From CAYSCZ01 sp964429655 (GTDB taxonomy: Bacteria > Bacteroidota > Bacteroidia > Cytophagales > Cyclobacteriaceae), in NCBI GenBank assembly GCA_964429655.1, contig CAYSCZ010000029.1:1-35355 (forward strand): a stretch of DNA of 35,355 bases, read 5' to 3'. Under the pieces are notes generated by a model that saw nothing but the letters and a program-made list of their open reading frames with translations, was not told where the DNA came from and made no database searches. The number at the start of each line of letters is the position of its first letter. Within the stretch, counting starts at the first letter, position 1. Positions 8,952 to 17,542 of the stretch are shown here, piece by piece. A program made the translations under genes and the position numbers.

Positions 8952-8964
8952 ACCATACTATGGT
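8952..8964. promoter_or_regulatory. Palindrome upstream of trehalase gene
   Basis: ACCATA-c-TATGGT is a perfect 6-bp inverted repeat 41 bp upstream of the chosen trehalase start. The arms extend to ACAC/GTGT if a 4-nt bulge is allowed. It sits in the 101-bp gap between psd and the trehalase gene, so it could be an operator for the sugar block or a weak hairpin ending the psd transcript. There is no T-run on the minus strand directly after it, which argues against a classical terminator. Confidence 0.3.
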
Positions 8965-9011
8965 GTGTGGAATAAAAAGTTAATAATAGCCATTAAAACG
9001 AGTCATTTCTG

Positions 9012-9662
9012 CTAATACTCCGCCAGAATGGTCAATCCTGCTTTTACTTTATCCCCAATTTTTACTTTTAACTCTGCATCTTTAGGCAGTAATACATCGG
9101 CACGTGAACCAAATTTTATAAAACTTATCTCCTCACCTTGTTTTACAATGTCGCCCATAGATTTATAGCATTTGATCCTCCTTGCCATCGCCCCAGCTAT
9201 TAACCTAAGCAGTAACTCACCTTTTTTGGTATTAAATACCAATATACTTCTTTCATTCTCTGAACTGGACTTTGGATGCCACGCGACTAAATATTTCCCC
9301 TGATGATGTTTATAATAAATTACTTCTCCATTAACAGGGCTTTTATTCGCATGAACATCCAGCGGCGACATAAATATTGAAAGTTGTATCCTATCCTCAT
9401 TGAGATACTCATCCTCAAATACCTTCTCTATCACAACAACTTTTCCATCGGCTGGTGAATAGATCTTATTTTCATCAATTTTGGTATTTCTTGAAGGATT
9501 TCTAAAAAATTGTGTTACAAAAATTATTAGAATAGCCCCACCTATTAATAAAAATAACTGGACCGGGGACATAACACTTTGATAGCTTGCCGACAGATTT
9601 ATGAAAAGTACGAAAGCAATGGTAATCAAAATTGGCCAATTGCCTTCCCTGTGTAACTTCAT
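9012..9662 (-). CDS. psd: Phosphatidylserine decarboxylase proenzyme
   Basis: A 216-aa short-form phosphatidylserine decarboxylase that makes phosphatidylethanolamine. Two N-terminal hydrophobic segments (about 10-26 and 34-52) anchor it in the inner membrane. YSPADGKV (68-75), the SPLDVHANKSPVNGEV block (99-114, His104) and FGSRADVLLP (184-193) are family hallmarks. Cleavage at Gly185-Ser186 would turn Ser186 into the pyruvoyl group. Its start codon overlaps the stop of the glutamate dehydrogenase gene (TAATG at 9660-9664), implying translational coupling. With cdsA two genes upstream on the same strand, it forms part of a phospholipid block. No pssA is visible between them. Confidence 0.93.
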   Translation of the reverse strand: MKLHREGNWPILITIAFVLFINLSASYQSVMSPVQLFLLIGGAILIIFVTQFFRNPSRNTKIDENKIYSPADGKVVVIEKVFEDEYLNEDRIQLSIFMSPLDVHANKSPVNGEVIYYKHHQGKYLVAWHPKSSSENERSILVFNTKKGELLLRLIAGAMARRIKCYKSMGDIVKQGEEISFIKFGSRADVLLPKDAELKVKIGDKVKAGLTILAEY

Positions 9663-10936
9663 TAAAAGCCTCCCCTAAATTTATAGGTCTTGGCCACTTT
9701 ATCGATGGCAACGATATATGCGGCTATCCTTAACGAAACACCATAGGTTTGCGAAGCTTGATACACTTTATCAAAAGAAGATTTCATGATCCTGTCTGAC
9801 CGTCTGTTAACCCTTTCTGCCGTCCATTTAAATCCAGACCTGTTTTGAACCCATTCAAAATAAGATACGGTAACTCCACCGGCATTGGCAAGGATATCCG
9901 GTACGGCCATGATGCCCTTTTCATTTATTATGGAATCGGCTTTCGCTGAAGTAGGGCCATTTGCACCTTCCACGATCAACCGGGCATTAATTTTATCCAC
10001 ATTAGCCTCAGTGATAACATCTTCTATAGCAGCTGGCACCAGAACATCAACGTCCAGAAAGAGTAATTCTTCAGGGTCAATCTTCTCAGCACCTTCATAT
10101 CCATCCAATGAACCATTGTTATGGTTTCGGTATTGAATGGCTTCATCAATGTCAATGCCACTATCGTTGTAATAAGCACCGGAAATATCACTTATTGCAA
10201 CTACTGTTACACCTCTTTCCTGTAGTAAAGTAGCCGCCCAGGAACCAACATTACCAAATCCCTGTATGGAGCACTTGGCTTTAAAAGGATTTATTTGCAA
10301 CTTTTCCATCGCGGCAAGCGCTGTTATCATAACCCCTCTACCTGTTGCTTCAGCTCGTCCCAATGATCCGCCAAGTACCAACGGCTTACCGGTGACCACA
10401 GAGTTTACTGTCATGCCCTGCGCGCGGGAGTAGTGGTCCATCAGCCAGGCCATCTCTTCCGGCCCGGTACCCATGTCAGGCGCAGGAATATCTCGGTCGG
10501 GGCCAAACACATCAATCATAGACTGGGTATAAGCACGGGTCAGGCGTTCAATCTCTCCATGAGACATTTCCTTGGGGTTACATTTGATGCCGCCCTTGGC
10601 GCCACCATATGGGATATCGACGACAGCACACTTCCAGGTCATCCAGGCAGCCAGTGCTTTAACTTCATCAATATTTACATCCATATCATAGCGGATTCCA
10701 CCCTTAGATGGCCCCAATATGCTCGAATGAATAACTCTGTATCCTTCAAATACTTTTATTGATCCATTATCCATGGTTATGGGTAATGACACAATAACCT
10801 GCTTTACCGGAGATTTTAAAACATTATAAACTTCATCATCCAGGCCTAAGCGCTGTGCTGCAATATGAAATCGGGACATCATTGATTCAAAAGGATTACT
10901 TTTATCCTTTATTGGTGCGGGTTCGATATAAGCCAT
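9662..10936 (-). CDS. Glutamate dehydrogenase (Glu/Leu/Phe/Val family)
   Basis: A 424-aa cytoplasmic dehydrogenase interconverting glutamate and 2-oxoglutarate plus ammonia. The substrate domain has KGGIRY (78-83) and PYGGAKGGI (109-117, catalytic Lys114). The dinucleotide domain has the Rossmann motif GFGNVGSWAA around residues 226-235, and EGANGPT follows around 334. Length is typical of NAD-type bacterial hexameric enzymes. NAD versus NADP use, and glutamate versus branched amino-acid preference, cannot be settled by eye. It lies 60 bp after cdsA and overlaps the psd start by one base, so it is embedded in a lipid gene block; a regulatory reason for this is not evident. Confidence 0.92.
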   Translation of the reverse strand: MAYIEPAPIKDKSNPFESMMSRFHIAAQRLGLDDEVYNVLKSPVKQVIVSLPITMDNGSIKVFEGYRVIHSSILGPSKGGIRYDMDVNIDEVKALAAWMTWKCAVVDIPYGGAKGGIKCNPKEMSHGEIERLTRAYTQSMIDVFGPDRDIPAPDMGTGPEEMAWLMDHYSRAQGMTVNSVVTGKPLVLGGSLGRAEATGRGVMITALAAMEKLQINPFKAKCSIQGFGNVGSWAATLLQERGVTVVAISDISGAYYNDSGIDIDEAIQYRNHNNGSLDGYEGAEKIDPEELLFLDVDVLVPAAIEDVITEANVDKINARLIVEGANGPTSAKADSIINEKGIMAVPDILANAGGVTVSYFEWVQNRSGFKWTAERVNRRSDRIMKSSFDKVYQASQTYGVSLRIAAYIVAIDKVAKTYKFRGGF

Positions 10937-10996
10937 GTCAAAAAATGGGTTTTTGCTGTTTATTAGTACAAAACTAACAAATGGAGCTGTTAACTA

Positions 10997-11818
10997 TCAT
11001 GAAATAAGCCTTAATAATATCACGACAATAGGAGTTGATAATAAGATTCCATCAAACCTATCCAAAAATCCTCCATGGCCAGGTATTGAGTTACTGGAAT
11101 CTTTAATGTTGATGCATCTTTTAAAGTAGGATTCAAATAAGTCACCATACGTACCGGTAACCACAATTACCAATCCAAACACAATCCATTGCCAGAGTGA
11201 TATTTCAGGAAAAACCGTTGAAAGAACGTAAGCGAATATTAAGTTTAATATTACACCTCCCACTGATCCCTCCCATGTTTTTTTGGGGGATACCCGCTCA
11301 AATAATCGATGCCTACCAAATGCGATGCCCATAAAATAGGCCCCGATATCATGAGCCCATACGAGGATAAATAATCCAATCAATAGATCAAAATGGTAAG
11401 TATAATCCGTAAAAACAAGAAAGTTTAAGAATGCGTAAGGAAGGGCTACATAAATCAAACCAAGGCAATAGAAAGATATACTTTGAAAAGGGTTCTGATC
11501 ATTTTTATCATAAAGCTTGATTATAAATGAAATGGAAATAAGTGGAAGAAAGACCAAGTACCAATCTTTGATCAGAATACCTTGTTCCACCAAGAACATA
11601 CAGACGAACAAAGCCATGCCAAGAGCAATACCAATGAATTCCATGGGTTTATAACCTGCTTTTCTGACTAACTTATAGTATTCCAGCTGAGTAAATAAGC
11701 TTATCAGAAAAAATACAACAAAAAAGGACCACTTACTCAATAGTATAGAAGATACTATGATAAATGCTCCGGCAAAACCGGCAGCTACTCGCTGCTTTAG
11801 ACCAACGTACTTAGTCAA
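10997..11818 (-). CDS. cdsA: Phosphatidate cytidylyltransferase
   Basis: A 273-aa inner-membrane enzyme making CDP-diacylglycerol from phosphatidic acid and CTP. It has about 7-8 hydrophobic helices, and the CDS signature is complete at 230-256 (SYFKRCINIKDSSNSIPGHG followed by GFLDRFD, with Lys239, Asp240, His248 and Asp253). The SPKKTWEGSVGG block (177-188) is also typical. Its start codon lies inside the 3' end of the DUF2007 gene (8-bp overlap), so the two are translationally coupled. With psd downstream, it supplies the phosphatidylethanolamine branch of lipid synthesis. Confidence 0.94.
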   Translation of the reverse strand: MTKYVGLKQRVAAGFAGAFIIVSSILLSKWSFFVVFFLISLFTQLEYYKLVRKAGYKPMEFIGIALGMALFVCMFLVEQGILIKDWYLVFLPLISISFIIKLYDKNDQNPFQSISFYCLGLIYVALPYAFLNFLVFTDYTYHFDLLIGLFILVWAHDIGAYFMGIAFGRHRLFERVSPKKTWEGSVGGVILNLIFAYVLSTVFPEISLWQWIVFGLVIVVTGTYGDLFESYFKRCINIKDSSNSIPGHGGFLDRFDGILLSTPIVVILLRLIS

Positions 11819-12017
11819 ACTTAATATCCTGGTTAATCATGTTGGCAGCTTTAAGCGAGTCTCCGGGCGATACGTAGACTTCTAGTTTGCCAAGCTTGAA
11901 GGCGGAGTCTTTTTTATCCAGTATTATGGCTTTTATTCCCTGATCACTTAGGTAGGATCTTACTATCTCTGCTCTGTAACCCATTTGATCTGTATATACC
12001 TTAACCCAATTATCCAT
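11811..12017 (-). CDS. DUF2007-type small putative signal-transducing protein
   Basis: A 68-aa protein starting MDNWVKVYTDQ, with AEIVRSYLSDQGIKAIILDKKDSA and a KLEVYV segment, which match the DUF2007 pattern (a small ferredoxin-like fold of unknown role). The frame is open to 12059, but the internal Met at 12017 starts exactly where the family begins. That choice gives an 8-bp overlap with the CPBP protease gene upstream and an 8-bp overlap with cdsA downstream. Both overlaps imply one translationally coupled operon. Function is unknown. Confidence 0.82.
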   Translation of the reverse strand: MDNWVKVYTDQMGYRAEIVRSYLSDQGIKAIILDKKDSAFKLGKLEVYVSPGDSLKAANMINQDIKFD

Positions 12018-12948
12018 TTGAATGTGCTTTATGAAATCTAATAAACCGATAGGTTGCAAAACCTCCTACCAGCAAAAATAACAATACAATATGAAGTGGT
12101 AAATTCTCTGTGCTTTCGGGGTCTACTTCTGAAATCCCTTTTTGATAAAAATAGACCATGACGATAGAAAAGGCATTATTTATAAAATGTGCAATCATAG
12201 CAAGTGGCAGCTTTCCAGACCATAAATACAAATAGCCAAACAACACGCCCAGCATCATCCGTGGTATCATCCCATAAAATTGAAAATGGAACGCTCCAAA
12301 CATGAGGCCTGTGAACCATATAGCCACGTGTGGATTAGAGGAGATCTTGTAGATATGATTTTGAATTAATCCCCTGAATAAAAGCTCCTCACCAATCGCC
12401 GGAATAATTGCGATCACCAATAAGCCTAAAAGTAACTCATCAACAGATCCAAAAGTGGTAATAAACCTAGTCAATTGCTCCAATTCATTTTCCTTGTCTT
12501 TTGCAAACTCCTCAAACCCTTTTAAAAAGTCCGGAAAAGCAACCTCCTTATTCCATTCAATGAATAAACTGTTGACAAACATAAATGAAATAGTGATTAC
12601 AAGCACCAAACCAATCACATACCAGGCCTGCTCTTTGGGGAACTTTATGTATTTATCCAATAACCCTTTCTGATAAATTCTTATGAAGAGTAGTGGTGCT
12701 AAAATAAAGGCACCAAATGAGGACAGACCCTGTAATACAAGTATAGGTAACCTTACTTCTTCATTGTTAAATGGAGGCATTAACAAATTTGGGTTTCCCA
12801 TTAAATTGAAGCCAAATAATGGAAACACAATAAACTGTGAAAGGATGGTAAATGCGAATAAAGCAACAACACAAAAGCAAACCAAAACAAGTAAGGATAG
12901 CCAGGCGTTTTGACTTGGAAAAGGGAAGGTAGCTCCGTTGTTATCCAT
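12010..12948 (-). CDS. CPBP-family intramembrane glutamic endopeptidase
   Basis: A 312-aa polytopic membrane protein with the CPBP/Abi (CaaX-like) protease motifs: GEELLFRG (186-193; Glu187, Glu188, Arg192), FGAFH (217-221) and AHFINNAF (253-260; His254, Asn258). There are about eight hydrophobic segments. Substrates are unknown; relatives process prenylated proteins or bacteriocin-related peptides, but most bacterial members are uncharacterised. It is the first gene of the minus-strand run CPBP-DUF2007-cdsA and faces dusB across a gap of only about 40 bp, so the two genes share a small divergent promoter region or read into each other. Confidence 0.88.
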   Translation of the reverse strand: MDNNGATFPFPSQNAWLSLLVLVCFCVVALFAFTILSQFIVFPLFGFNLMGNPNLLMPPFNNEEVRLPILVLQGLSSFGAFILAPLLFIRIYQKGLLDKYIKFPKEQAWYVIGLVLVITISFMFVNSLFIEWNKEVAFPDFLKGFEEFAKDKENELEQLTRFITTFGSVDELLLGLLVIAIIPAIGEELLFRGLIQNHIYKISSNPHVAIWFTGLMFGAFHFQFYGMIPRMMLGVLFGYLYLWSGKLPLAMIAHFINNAFSIVMVYFYQKGISEVDPESTENLPLHIVLLFLLVGGFATYRFIRFHKAHSNG

Positions 12949-12987
12949 AATTTTGATCTAAATTTACCGTAAAAAATATACTTGGGT

Positions 12988-13983
12988 TTGGTAAAAATAG
13001 GAAACTTACATATTGGTGAATTCCCATTGCTCTTGGCACCTATGGAGGATGTTAGTGATCCGCCTTTCAGGGCGGTCTGCAAGGAAAATGGTGCAGATCT
13101 GATGTATACGGAGTTTATATCTGCGGAAGGACTAATCAGGTATGCTGAAAAAAGCACCCAAAAGCTGGACATCTATGATTACGAAAGGCCAATCGGTATA
13201 CAAATATTTGGAGACAAAATAGACTCAATGCGTGAGGCAGCCGCAATTGCCGAAAAGGCTAATCCTGAAATAATTGACATCAATTATGGGTGCCCCGTGA
13301 AAAAAGTAGCATGCAAGGGAGCAGGAGCGGGTATATTATTAAACTTGCCCAAAATGCAAGCGATGACCGCGGAAATCGTTAAACAGGTGAACAAACCGGT
13401 AACCGTTAAAACCCGGTTGGGGTGGGACCACGATTCAATAAAAATTAAGGAGGTAGCCCAACGGTTACAGGATGTTGGCGTTAAAGCACTCACTATTCAC
13501 GGACGTACCCGACAGCAAATGTATAAAGGGGTGGCTGACTGGTCCTACATAGCAGAAGTTAAAAACGATCCTTATATCTCGATGCCTATTTTTGGTAATG
13601 GGGATATTGAATCACCCCAAAAAGCCCTGGAATATAAAAACAGATATGGTGTAGATGGTATCATGATCGGGAGGGCATCAATTGGTTACCCATGGATATT
13701 CAGGGAAATAAAACATTTTCTCAAGACAGCAAAAGTTATGGAGGGGCCTGATTTGACAGAGCGCGTTAATGTAGCGCAAAAACATTTAAAATTTTCTGTT
13801 GAGTGGAAAGGAGAAAAGCAAGGTTTATTGGAGATGCGCAGGCATTATACTAATTACTTCAAAGGACTACCTGGGTTCAAACCTATTCGAACACGTTTGG
13901 TCGAATCTTTAAATTACGATGAAGTTTCTGAACTATTAACCGCTATACCTGAAAAGTTCCACCAATATACCCCCGCTGCTTAA
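12988..13983 (+). CDS. dusB: tRNA-dihydrouridine synthase (DusB type)
   Basis: A 331-aa FMN enzyme that reduces uridines in tRNA to dihydrouridine. FPLLLAPMEDVSDPPFR (12-28), DINYGCPVKKV (97-107, catalytic Cys102), RLGW and IHGRTRQQMYKG are DusB/TIM-barrel hallmarks. No in-frame ATG fits. Two TTG codons are available at 12982 and 12988, and the second gives MVKIGNLHIG, the usual DusB N-terminus, so I chose it; either would be an unusual non-AUG start. The stop overlaps the start of the following transporter gene (TAATG at 13981-13985), implying coupling. Confidence 0.93.
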   Translation: MVKIGNLHIGEFPLLLAPMEDVSDPPFRAVCKENGADLMYTEFISAEGLIRYAEKSTQKLDIYDYERPIGIQIFGDKIDSMREAAAIAEKANPEIIDINYGCPVKKVACKGAGAGILLNLPKMQAMTAEIVKQVNKPVTVKTRLGWDHDSIKIKEVAQRLQDVGVKALTIHGRTRQQMYKGVADWSYIAEVKNDPYISMPIFGNGDIESPQKALEYKNRYGVDGIMIGRASIGYPWIFREIKHFLKTAKVMEGPDLTERVNVAQKHLKFSVEWKGEKQGLLEMRRHYTNYFKGLPGFKPIRTRLVESLNYDEVSELLTAIPEKFHQYTPAA

Positions 13984-14858
13984 TGGTAATAAACAGCAAA
14001 GCTTATCCCTGGGTACTGTTGGTAACCCTGGCTTTCATATGGGGAAGTTCATTTATTTTGATCAAAAGAGGGCTGATTGGCCTTTCACCCCAGGAAGTTG
14101 GGGCACTTAGGATTGTTAGTGCCGGAGCATTTTTAGCTCCTATCGCAATAAGGGGCCTTAGAAGGCAAAGCCGAAGTAACCTGGTACTCTTATTTTTTTC
14201 AGGCCTTCTGGGCAGTTTGATACCTGCATTTTTATTTCCATTCGCTCAAATGCATCTGGAGAGCGCACTTACCGGAGTATTAAATGCGCTCACACCAACA
14301 TTTGTGGTAATCATTGGGGGGGTTTTTTTTAAGTCGAAAATTAGTTTGGAAACCGGGGCCGGTATTTTTCTGGCGTTCATAGGAACTACCATCTTGATAT
14401 CGGCGGCCAGCGGAGCGAAATATAGCTTCAATGCTTATGCTTTGCTTGTGGTGCTTGCCACACTGATGTATGCCAGTAATTTAAACCTTATAAAATTTAA
14501 ACTGGCCAACATCAAGCCGTTGATTATAACCAGCATCTCATTACTCTTTGTGGGATTGATTGACCTTATTTATCTTGTTTTTTTTACTGGCTTCCTGGAT
14601 AATATAAATACCACAACCGGCTTGCGATCAACCATTTACATCGTAATTCTCGGCGTGATCGGTACAGCCATCGCACTTATCATATTTAACAATCTGGTAA
14701 AGATTTCCAATCCTGTATTCACCAGCTCAGTTACTTATCTTATCCCCATCGTTGCTATTTTTTGGGGTGTATTAGATGGAGAAAAGCTATACCTCATACA
14801 TTACTTTGGTATAGCATTTATTATACTAGGTGTATGGCTCACCAATAAAAAGAAATAA
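13983..14858 (+). CDS. DMT/EamA-family transporter
   Basis: A 291-aa inner-membrane protein with about 10 hydrophobic helices in two EamA halves. The family features WGSSFILIKRGL near the N-terminus and a C-terminal half ending in LIPIVAIFWGVLDGE-type helices are visible. These proteins export or import small metabolites such as amino acids or nucleosides; the substrate here is not identifiable. The start overlaps the dusB stop by one base. The stop is followed without spacer by palindromic repeat B1, so transcripts reading out of this gene would carry a long hairpin. Confidence 0.88.
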   Translation: MVINSKAYPWVLLVTLAFIWGSSFILIKRGLIGLSPQEVGALRIVSAGAFLAPIAIRGLRRQSRSNLVLLFFSGLLGSLIPAFLFPFAQMHLESALTGVLNALTPTFVVIIGGVFFKSKISLETGAGIFLAFIGTTILISAASGAKYSFNAYALLVVLATLMYASNLNLIKFKLANIKPLIITSISLLFVGLIDLIYLVFFTGFLDNINTTTGLRSTIYIVILGVIGTAIALIIFNNLVKISNPVFTSSVTYLIPIVAIFWGVLDGEKLYLIHYFGIAFIILGVWLTNKKK

Positions 14859-15026
14859 TCCCAGAATTGTCATTAGACTTTCTATTACATCGTTAAATCA
14901 CTTCAAATCAGACACTTAATATGTTATTGGCTCGTCACCATAGCGATGCTATGCCTCCTCGTCCTAAGTGCCTGATTTTTTTGGGCTTTAACCCTTCATG
15001 ACAAAATTCTAATGACAAATCTGGGT
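14859..15026. repeat. Nested palindromic interspersed repeat, copy B1
   Basis: A 167-bp imperfect palindrome. The outer arms CCCAGAATTGTCATTAG (14860-14876) and 15009-15025 pair at 16 of 17 positions. GTTAAA (14892-14897) can pair with TTTAAC (14987-14992). AAATCAGACACTTA (14905-14918) pairs with 14965-14978 at 13 of 14. The centre is CATAGC (14939-14944), loop GAT, GCTATG (14948-14953). The central block TCACCATAGCGATGCTATGC plus CTC is nearly identical to that of repeats A1 and A2, although the outer arms differ. The first 50 bp recur at 35306-35355 with one mismatch. It begins right after the DMT stop codon and ends about 60 bp before the TetR gene. No coding potential. Confidence 0.85.
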
Positions 15027-15085
15027 TAAAATAGTTTTTAACAGCAGATTAAAGAATTGTGATTTAAGCTTGTAAAAAAATTAAT

Positions 15086-15622
15086 ATGCCTAGGAAAAAG
15101 AAATTCAACCCGGAACATTGTGTGGATGCGTCATTACAACTCTTCGGCCGGTTTGGGTATTACCGTACCACCTTATCAACCCTGCTTTCCCACCTAAACC
15201 TAAGCAAGTCATCTTTTTACCATTCTTTTGCCAGCAAAAGCACTTTGCTCGACGCATGTCTTAAGCATTATTTATCAATTACCACATCCGATCTTGAAAA
15301 GCAAGATGTTAAATTATCTACAACAGAATACATCCTGGCGGTATTCAACTGCCCGGAATCCTACAAGCAGACTCCTTGCTTTGTATTTAAAATTAATAAC
15401 GAGTGCATGGATGATGACTTAAACATTCAACGCATGATTCATGATTCCTATGATCAACTGACCAACCACTACCATCAGGCTTTGCAAAAAAAACTCCCTG
15501 ACTTCAGCCGGGAAGCTACGCAGCTATTGTATGGTACAATTAATGGGTTAAGGTCTCTGCCAGTATGGGATGAGAAGGACCTACACACCTTTATTGGAAA
15601 GGTTGTTCATGATTACCAGTGA
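15086..15622 (+). CDS. TetR/AcrR-family transcriptional regulator
   Basis: A 178-aa regulator. The N-terminal 60 residues form a TetR helix-turn-helix (ASLQLFGRFGYYRTTLSTLL followed by the recognition helix region NLSKSSFYHSFASKSTLLDACL). The C-terminal ligand domain is divergent, as usual, and the ligand is unknown. It is a single gene: repeat B1 separates it from the DMT gene, and it faces the pyruvate-kinase-like gene tail to tail with 34 bp between them. A target could be the adjacent transporter or itself, but no clear operator palindrome was seen in the 59 bp upstream. Confidence 0.88.
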   Translation: MPRKKKFNPEHCVDASLQLFGRFGYYRTTLSTLLSHLNLSKSSFYHSFASKSTLLDACLKHYLSITTSDLEKQDVKLSTTEYILAVFNCPESYKQTPCFVFKINNECMDDDLNIQRMIHDSYDQLTNHYHQALQKKLPDFSREATQLLYGTINGLRSLPVWDEKDLHTFIGKVVHDYQ

Positions 15623-15656
15623 TTATGTGTTAAAGGAATAAATATCACCTATTCTC

Positions 15657-17465
15657 CTAAAACTCCTCTAATTCCGGCAGCAAAGGTGCCCGTTTGTCAA
15701 TGTAATGATCCATATCCCTTAAAATAGTGTCCAACAAAGTTATGGCCTGATTGATAAATGGCCCTTTATTGAGCATCACGCATTCAGCTTGTAGTGATGA
15801 AGCGGCATCGGTGATCTCAGAGCGGGAAGGAATGCCTTTTTTAGCCAGGTTTTCCAATACCTGGGTGGCCCATACCACCGGTATATGCCCGGCACTGCAT
15901 AGCCCAAGGATCTCATTTTGTATCCGCCCGATGTTCTCCCAACCTGTTTCAATGGCCAGATCCCCCCTGGCTATCATCACTCCTATAGGACCGGTTTGCA
16001 TGGCTGTAAGCAGGATATCTGTGAGGTTGTTAAAAGCTCGTTGTGTTTCGATTTTTAAGATTATTCCAATCTTATCTTTCACGCCTAAAATTTCAAGTTC
16101 TTTCAGTAAAAGCTTCACATCATCGGGGTGATTGACGAAAGAAAAATTTACAATATCGGCATGTTGGGCTACAAACCTCAGGTCCTTTTTATCTTTATCG
16201 GTTAATCCGGTAATATTGAGCTTGGTCTGCGGCATGTTAATGCCTTTATCAGCTTTTAGGGAGGCACTTCCCCCCTTGGCATGGGTGATACGAATGATTG
16301 CTACGGAGTCACTTTTTTCTTCCACCACCCCGGTGATTTTCCCATCGTCAAACATAACCTTTTCATTAACTTTCAATTCATCTACAATTTCCGGTAGTGT
16401 GGATGATAACTTGGCATGCCTTAACAGATTTCCATCCTTGTCATACTGAGCTGGCTGACCATCCATAATGTCCTTGCAAAGCTTAATGCGGTCATTCTGA
16501 TGAATATTTAATGATTCTTCATGGTAGGGCAGCTCACCAACTTCCGTATCATGGGTTCCATTATAAAATTTTGTGCCGGTGGCGATATAGCAGGTATCAT
16601 AGCTGTGAGCAATGACAGCGTCTTGTTCCAGTGCCCATATGGTTATGGTACGGTATTTTCCCCTGGTATCTTCAAAGCTGATTTGATCATTAATCTTCAA
16701 GGTTTTTAACCACTGATCATCGACAGGTATTTCGTTATTGGCCCTCAGGGCGGCATAGCCCACTAAACGGATGGATGCCGGATGGATTGTTCTTCCAAAG
16801 CTGTCTCTGTCCGGGCGGAATTTTTTCACTTTTGGCCCCGGTATAATTTTACCGGTCCTGATTTTTGGGCCTGCTAGATCCATGCTTATTTTAACACGTT
16901 TATGTAATTTTTTACTAGCTGTTTTAATATGCTCGATCATTTTAAGCCAGTCTGCTTCAGTATCGTGGGCACAATTGATCCGGGCGACATTCATTCCGGA
17001 AGCCACCAGGTCGTGTACAATTTGGTAGTCGGAGGCTGTCTCAGATGGCATGGTTACCATTATCCTTACCCTTCGTCCACTGGACCGAAACCCCAACAGG
17101 TCTGTAGTGTGCTTAGATAATAATTTTTGTCCGTTTTTAATGGGTAATCCTGATTTTGCTGACTGCTTACCATCTTCACCAATTAATTTTTGAAGAATAA
17201 ATTTATTGGTAAGAATACTTGCTTTTAAATGTGCTTCAGCTTTTGCAAGCCTGGATAAACCCATGTGGCCCAGGTTTTTTTGTAAAGAAGTAATGTCTTT
17301 TTTTCTTAAGCCCCGGTAATGAACCAGGTTGTAAGCGCTTTTTTTATATTCATAACAAACCATGCCAAGATAGTCAGCGCACTTCTTCTCCTCTTTCTTG
17401 ATATTAGCAAGTATATCATCCAGCTCTTTGATTATTTTCTTTATTTTATCAGGTTTTATTTTCAT
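15657..17465 (-). CDS. Divergent pyruvate kinase-like protein with N-terminal extension
   Basis: A 602-aa protein whose core matches pyruvate kinase (phosphoenolpyruvate + ADP to pyruvate + ATP). Visible active-site elements are ARINCAH (161-167), MDLAGPKIRTG (195-205), LKIETQ (470-475; Lys471, Glu473), IARGDLAIE (498-506; Asp502) and ATQVLENL (533-540). It departs from classical enzymes in four ways. There is a charged, probably helical N-terminal region of about 125 aa. The usual Ser of RxNxSH is Ala166. The B-domain region (about 206-420) is roughly twice normal length, with two similar segments (LKINDQISFED and LKVNEKVMFDD). The usual DAVMLSGETA becomes ECVMLNKGPF, and the C-terminal allosteric domain is missing. 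It may be a second isozyme or have a related activity. It sits 77 bp downstream of the prenyl synthase gene. Confidence 0.8.
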   Translation of the reverse strand: MKIKPDKIKKIIKELDDILANIKKEEKKCADYLGMVCYEYKKSAYNLVHYRGLRKKDITSLQKNLGHMGLSRLAKAEAHLKASILTNKFILQKLIGEDGKQSAKSGLPIKNGQKLLSKHTTDLLGFRSSGRRVRIMVTMPSETASDYQIVHDLVASGMNVARINCAHDTEADWLKMIEHIKTASKKLHKRVKISMDLAGPKIRTGKIIPGPKVKKFRPDRDSFGRTIHPASIRLVGYAALRANNEIPVDDQWLKTLKINDQISFEDTRGKYRTITIWALEQDAVIAHSYDTCYIATGTKFYNGTHDTEVGELPYHEESLNIHQNDRIKLCKDIMDGQPAQYDKDGNLLRHAKLSSTLPEIVDELKVNEKVMFDDGKITGVVEEKSDSVAIIRITHAKGGSASLKADKGINMPQTKLNITGLTDKDKKDLRFVAQHADIVNFSFVNHPDDVKLLLKELEILGVKDKIGIILKIETQRAFNNLTDILLTAMQTGPIGVMIARGDLAIETGWENIGRIQNEILGLCSAGHIPVVWATQVLENLAKKGIPSRSEITDAASSLQAECVMLNKGPFINQAITLLDTILRDMDHYIDKRAPLLPELEEF

Positions 17466-17542
17466 GACGATACGGTGAAAAGTATAACCAAATGTGCCTA
17501 AGATTCAATAATCAAACAATGATATCTGATACTTTCTTTTAC

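Noticed and set aside
12801..13172. 123-codon minus-strand frame across the CPBP/dusB boundary
   Set aside because: It is antisense to the conserved DusB N-terminus and out of frame with the CPBP protease; both real genes have clear motifs.
16132..16449. Plus-strand frames inside the pyruvate-kinase-like gene
   Set aside because: They are antisense to a gene with several conserved catalytic motifs and have no recognisable domains.
15657..17465. Pyruvate-kinase-like gene as a frameshifted or fused pseudogene
   Set aside because: The frame is continuous, the catalytic residues are retained, and the extra segments look like folded domains rather than random sequence.
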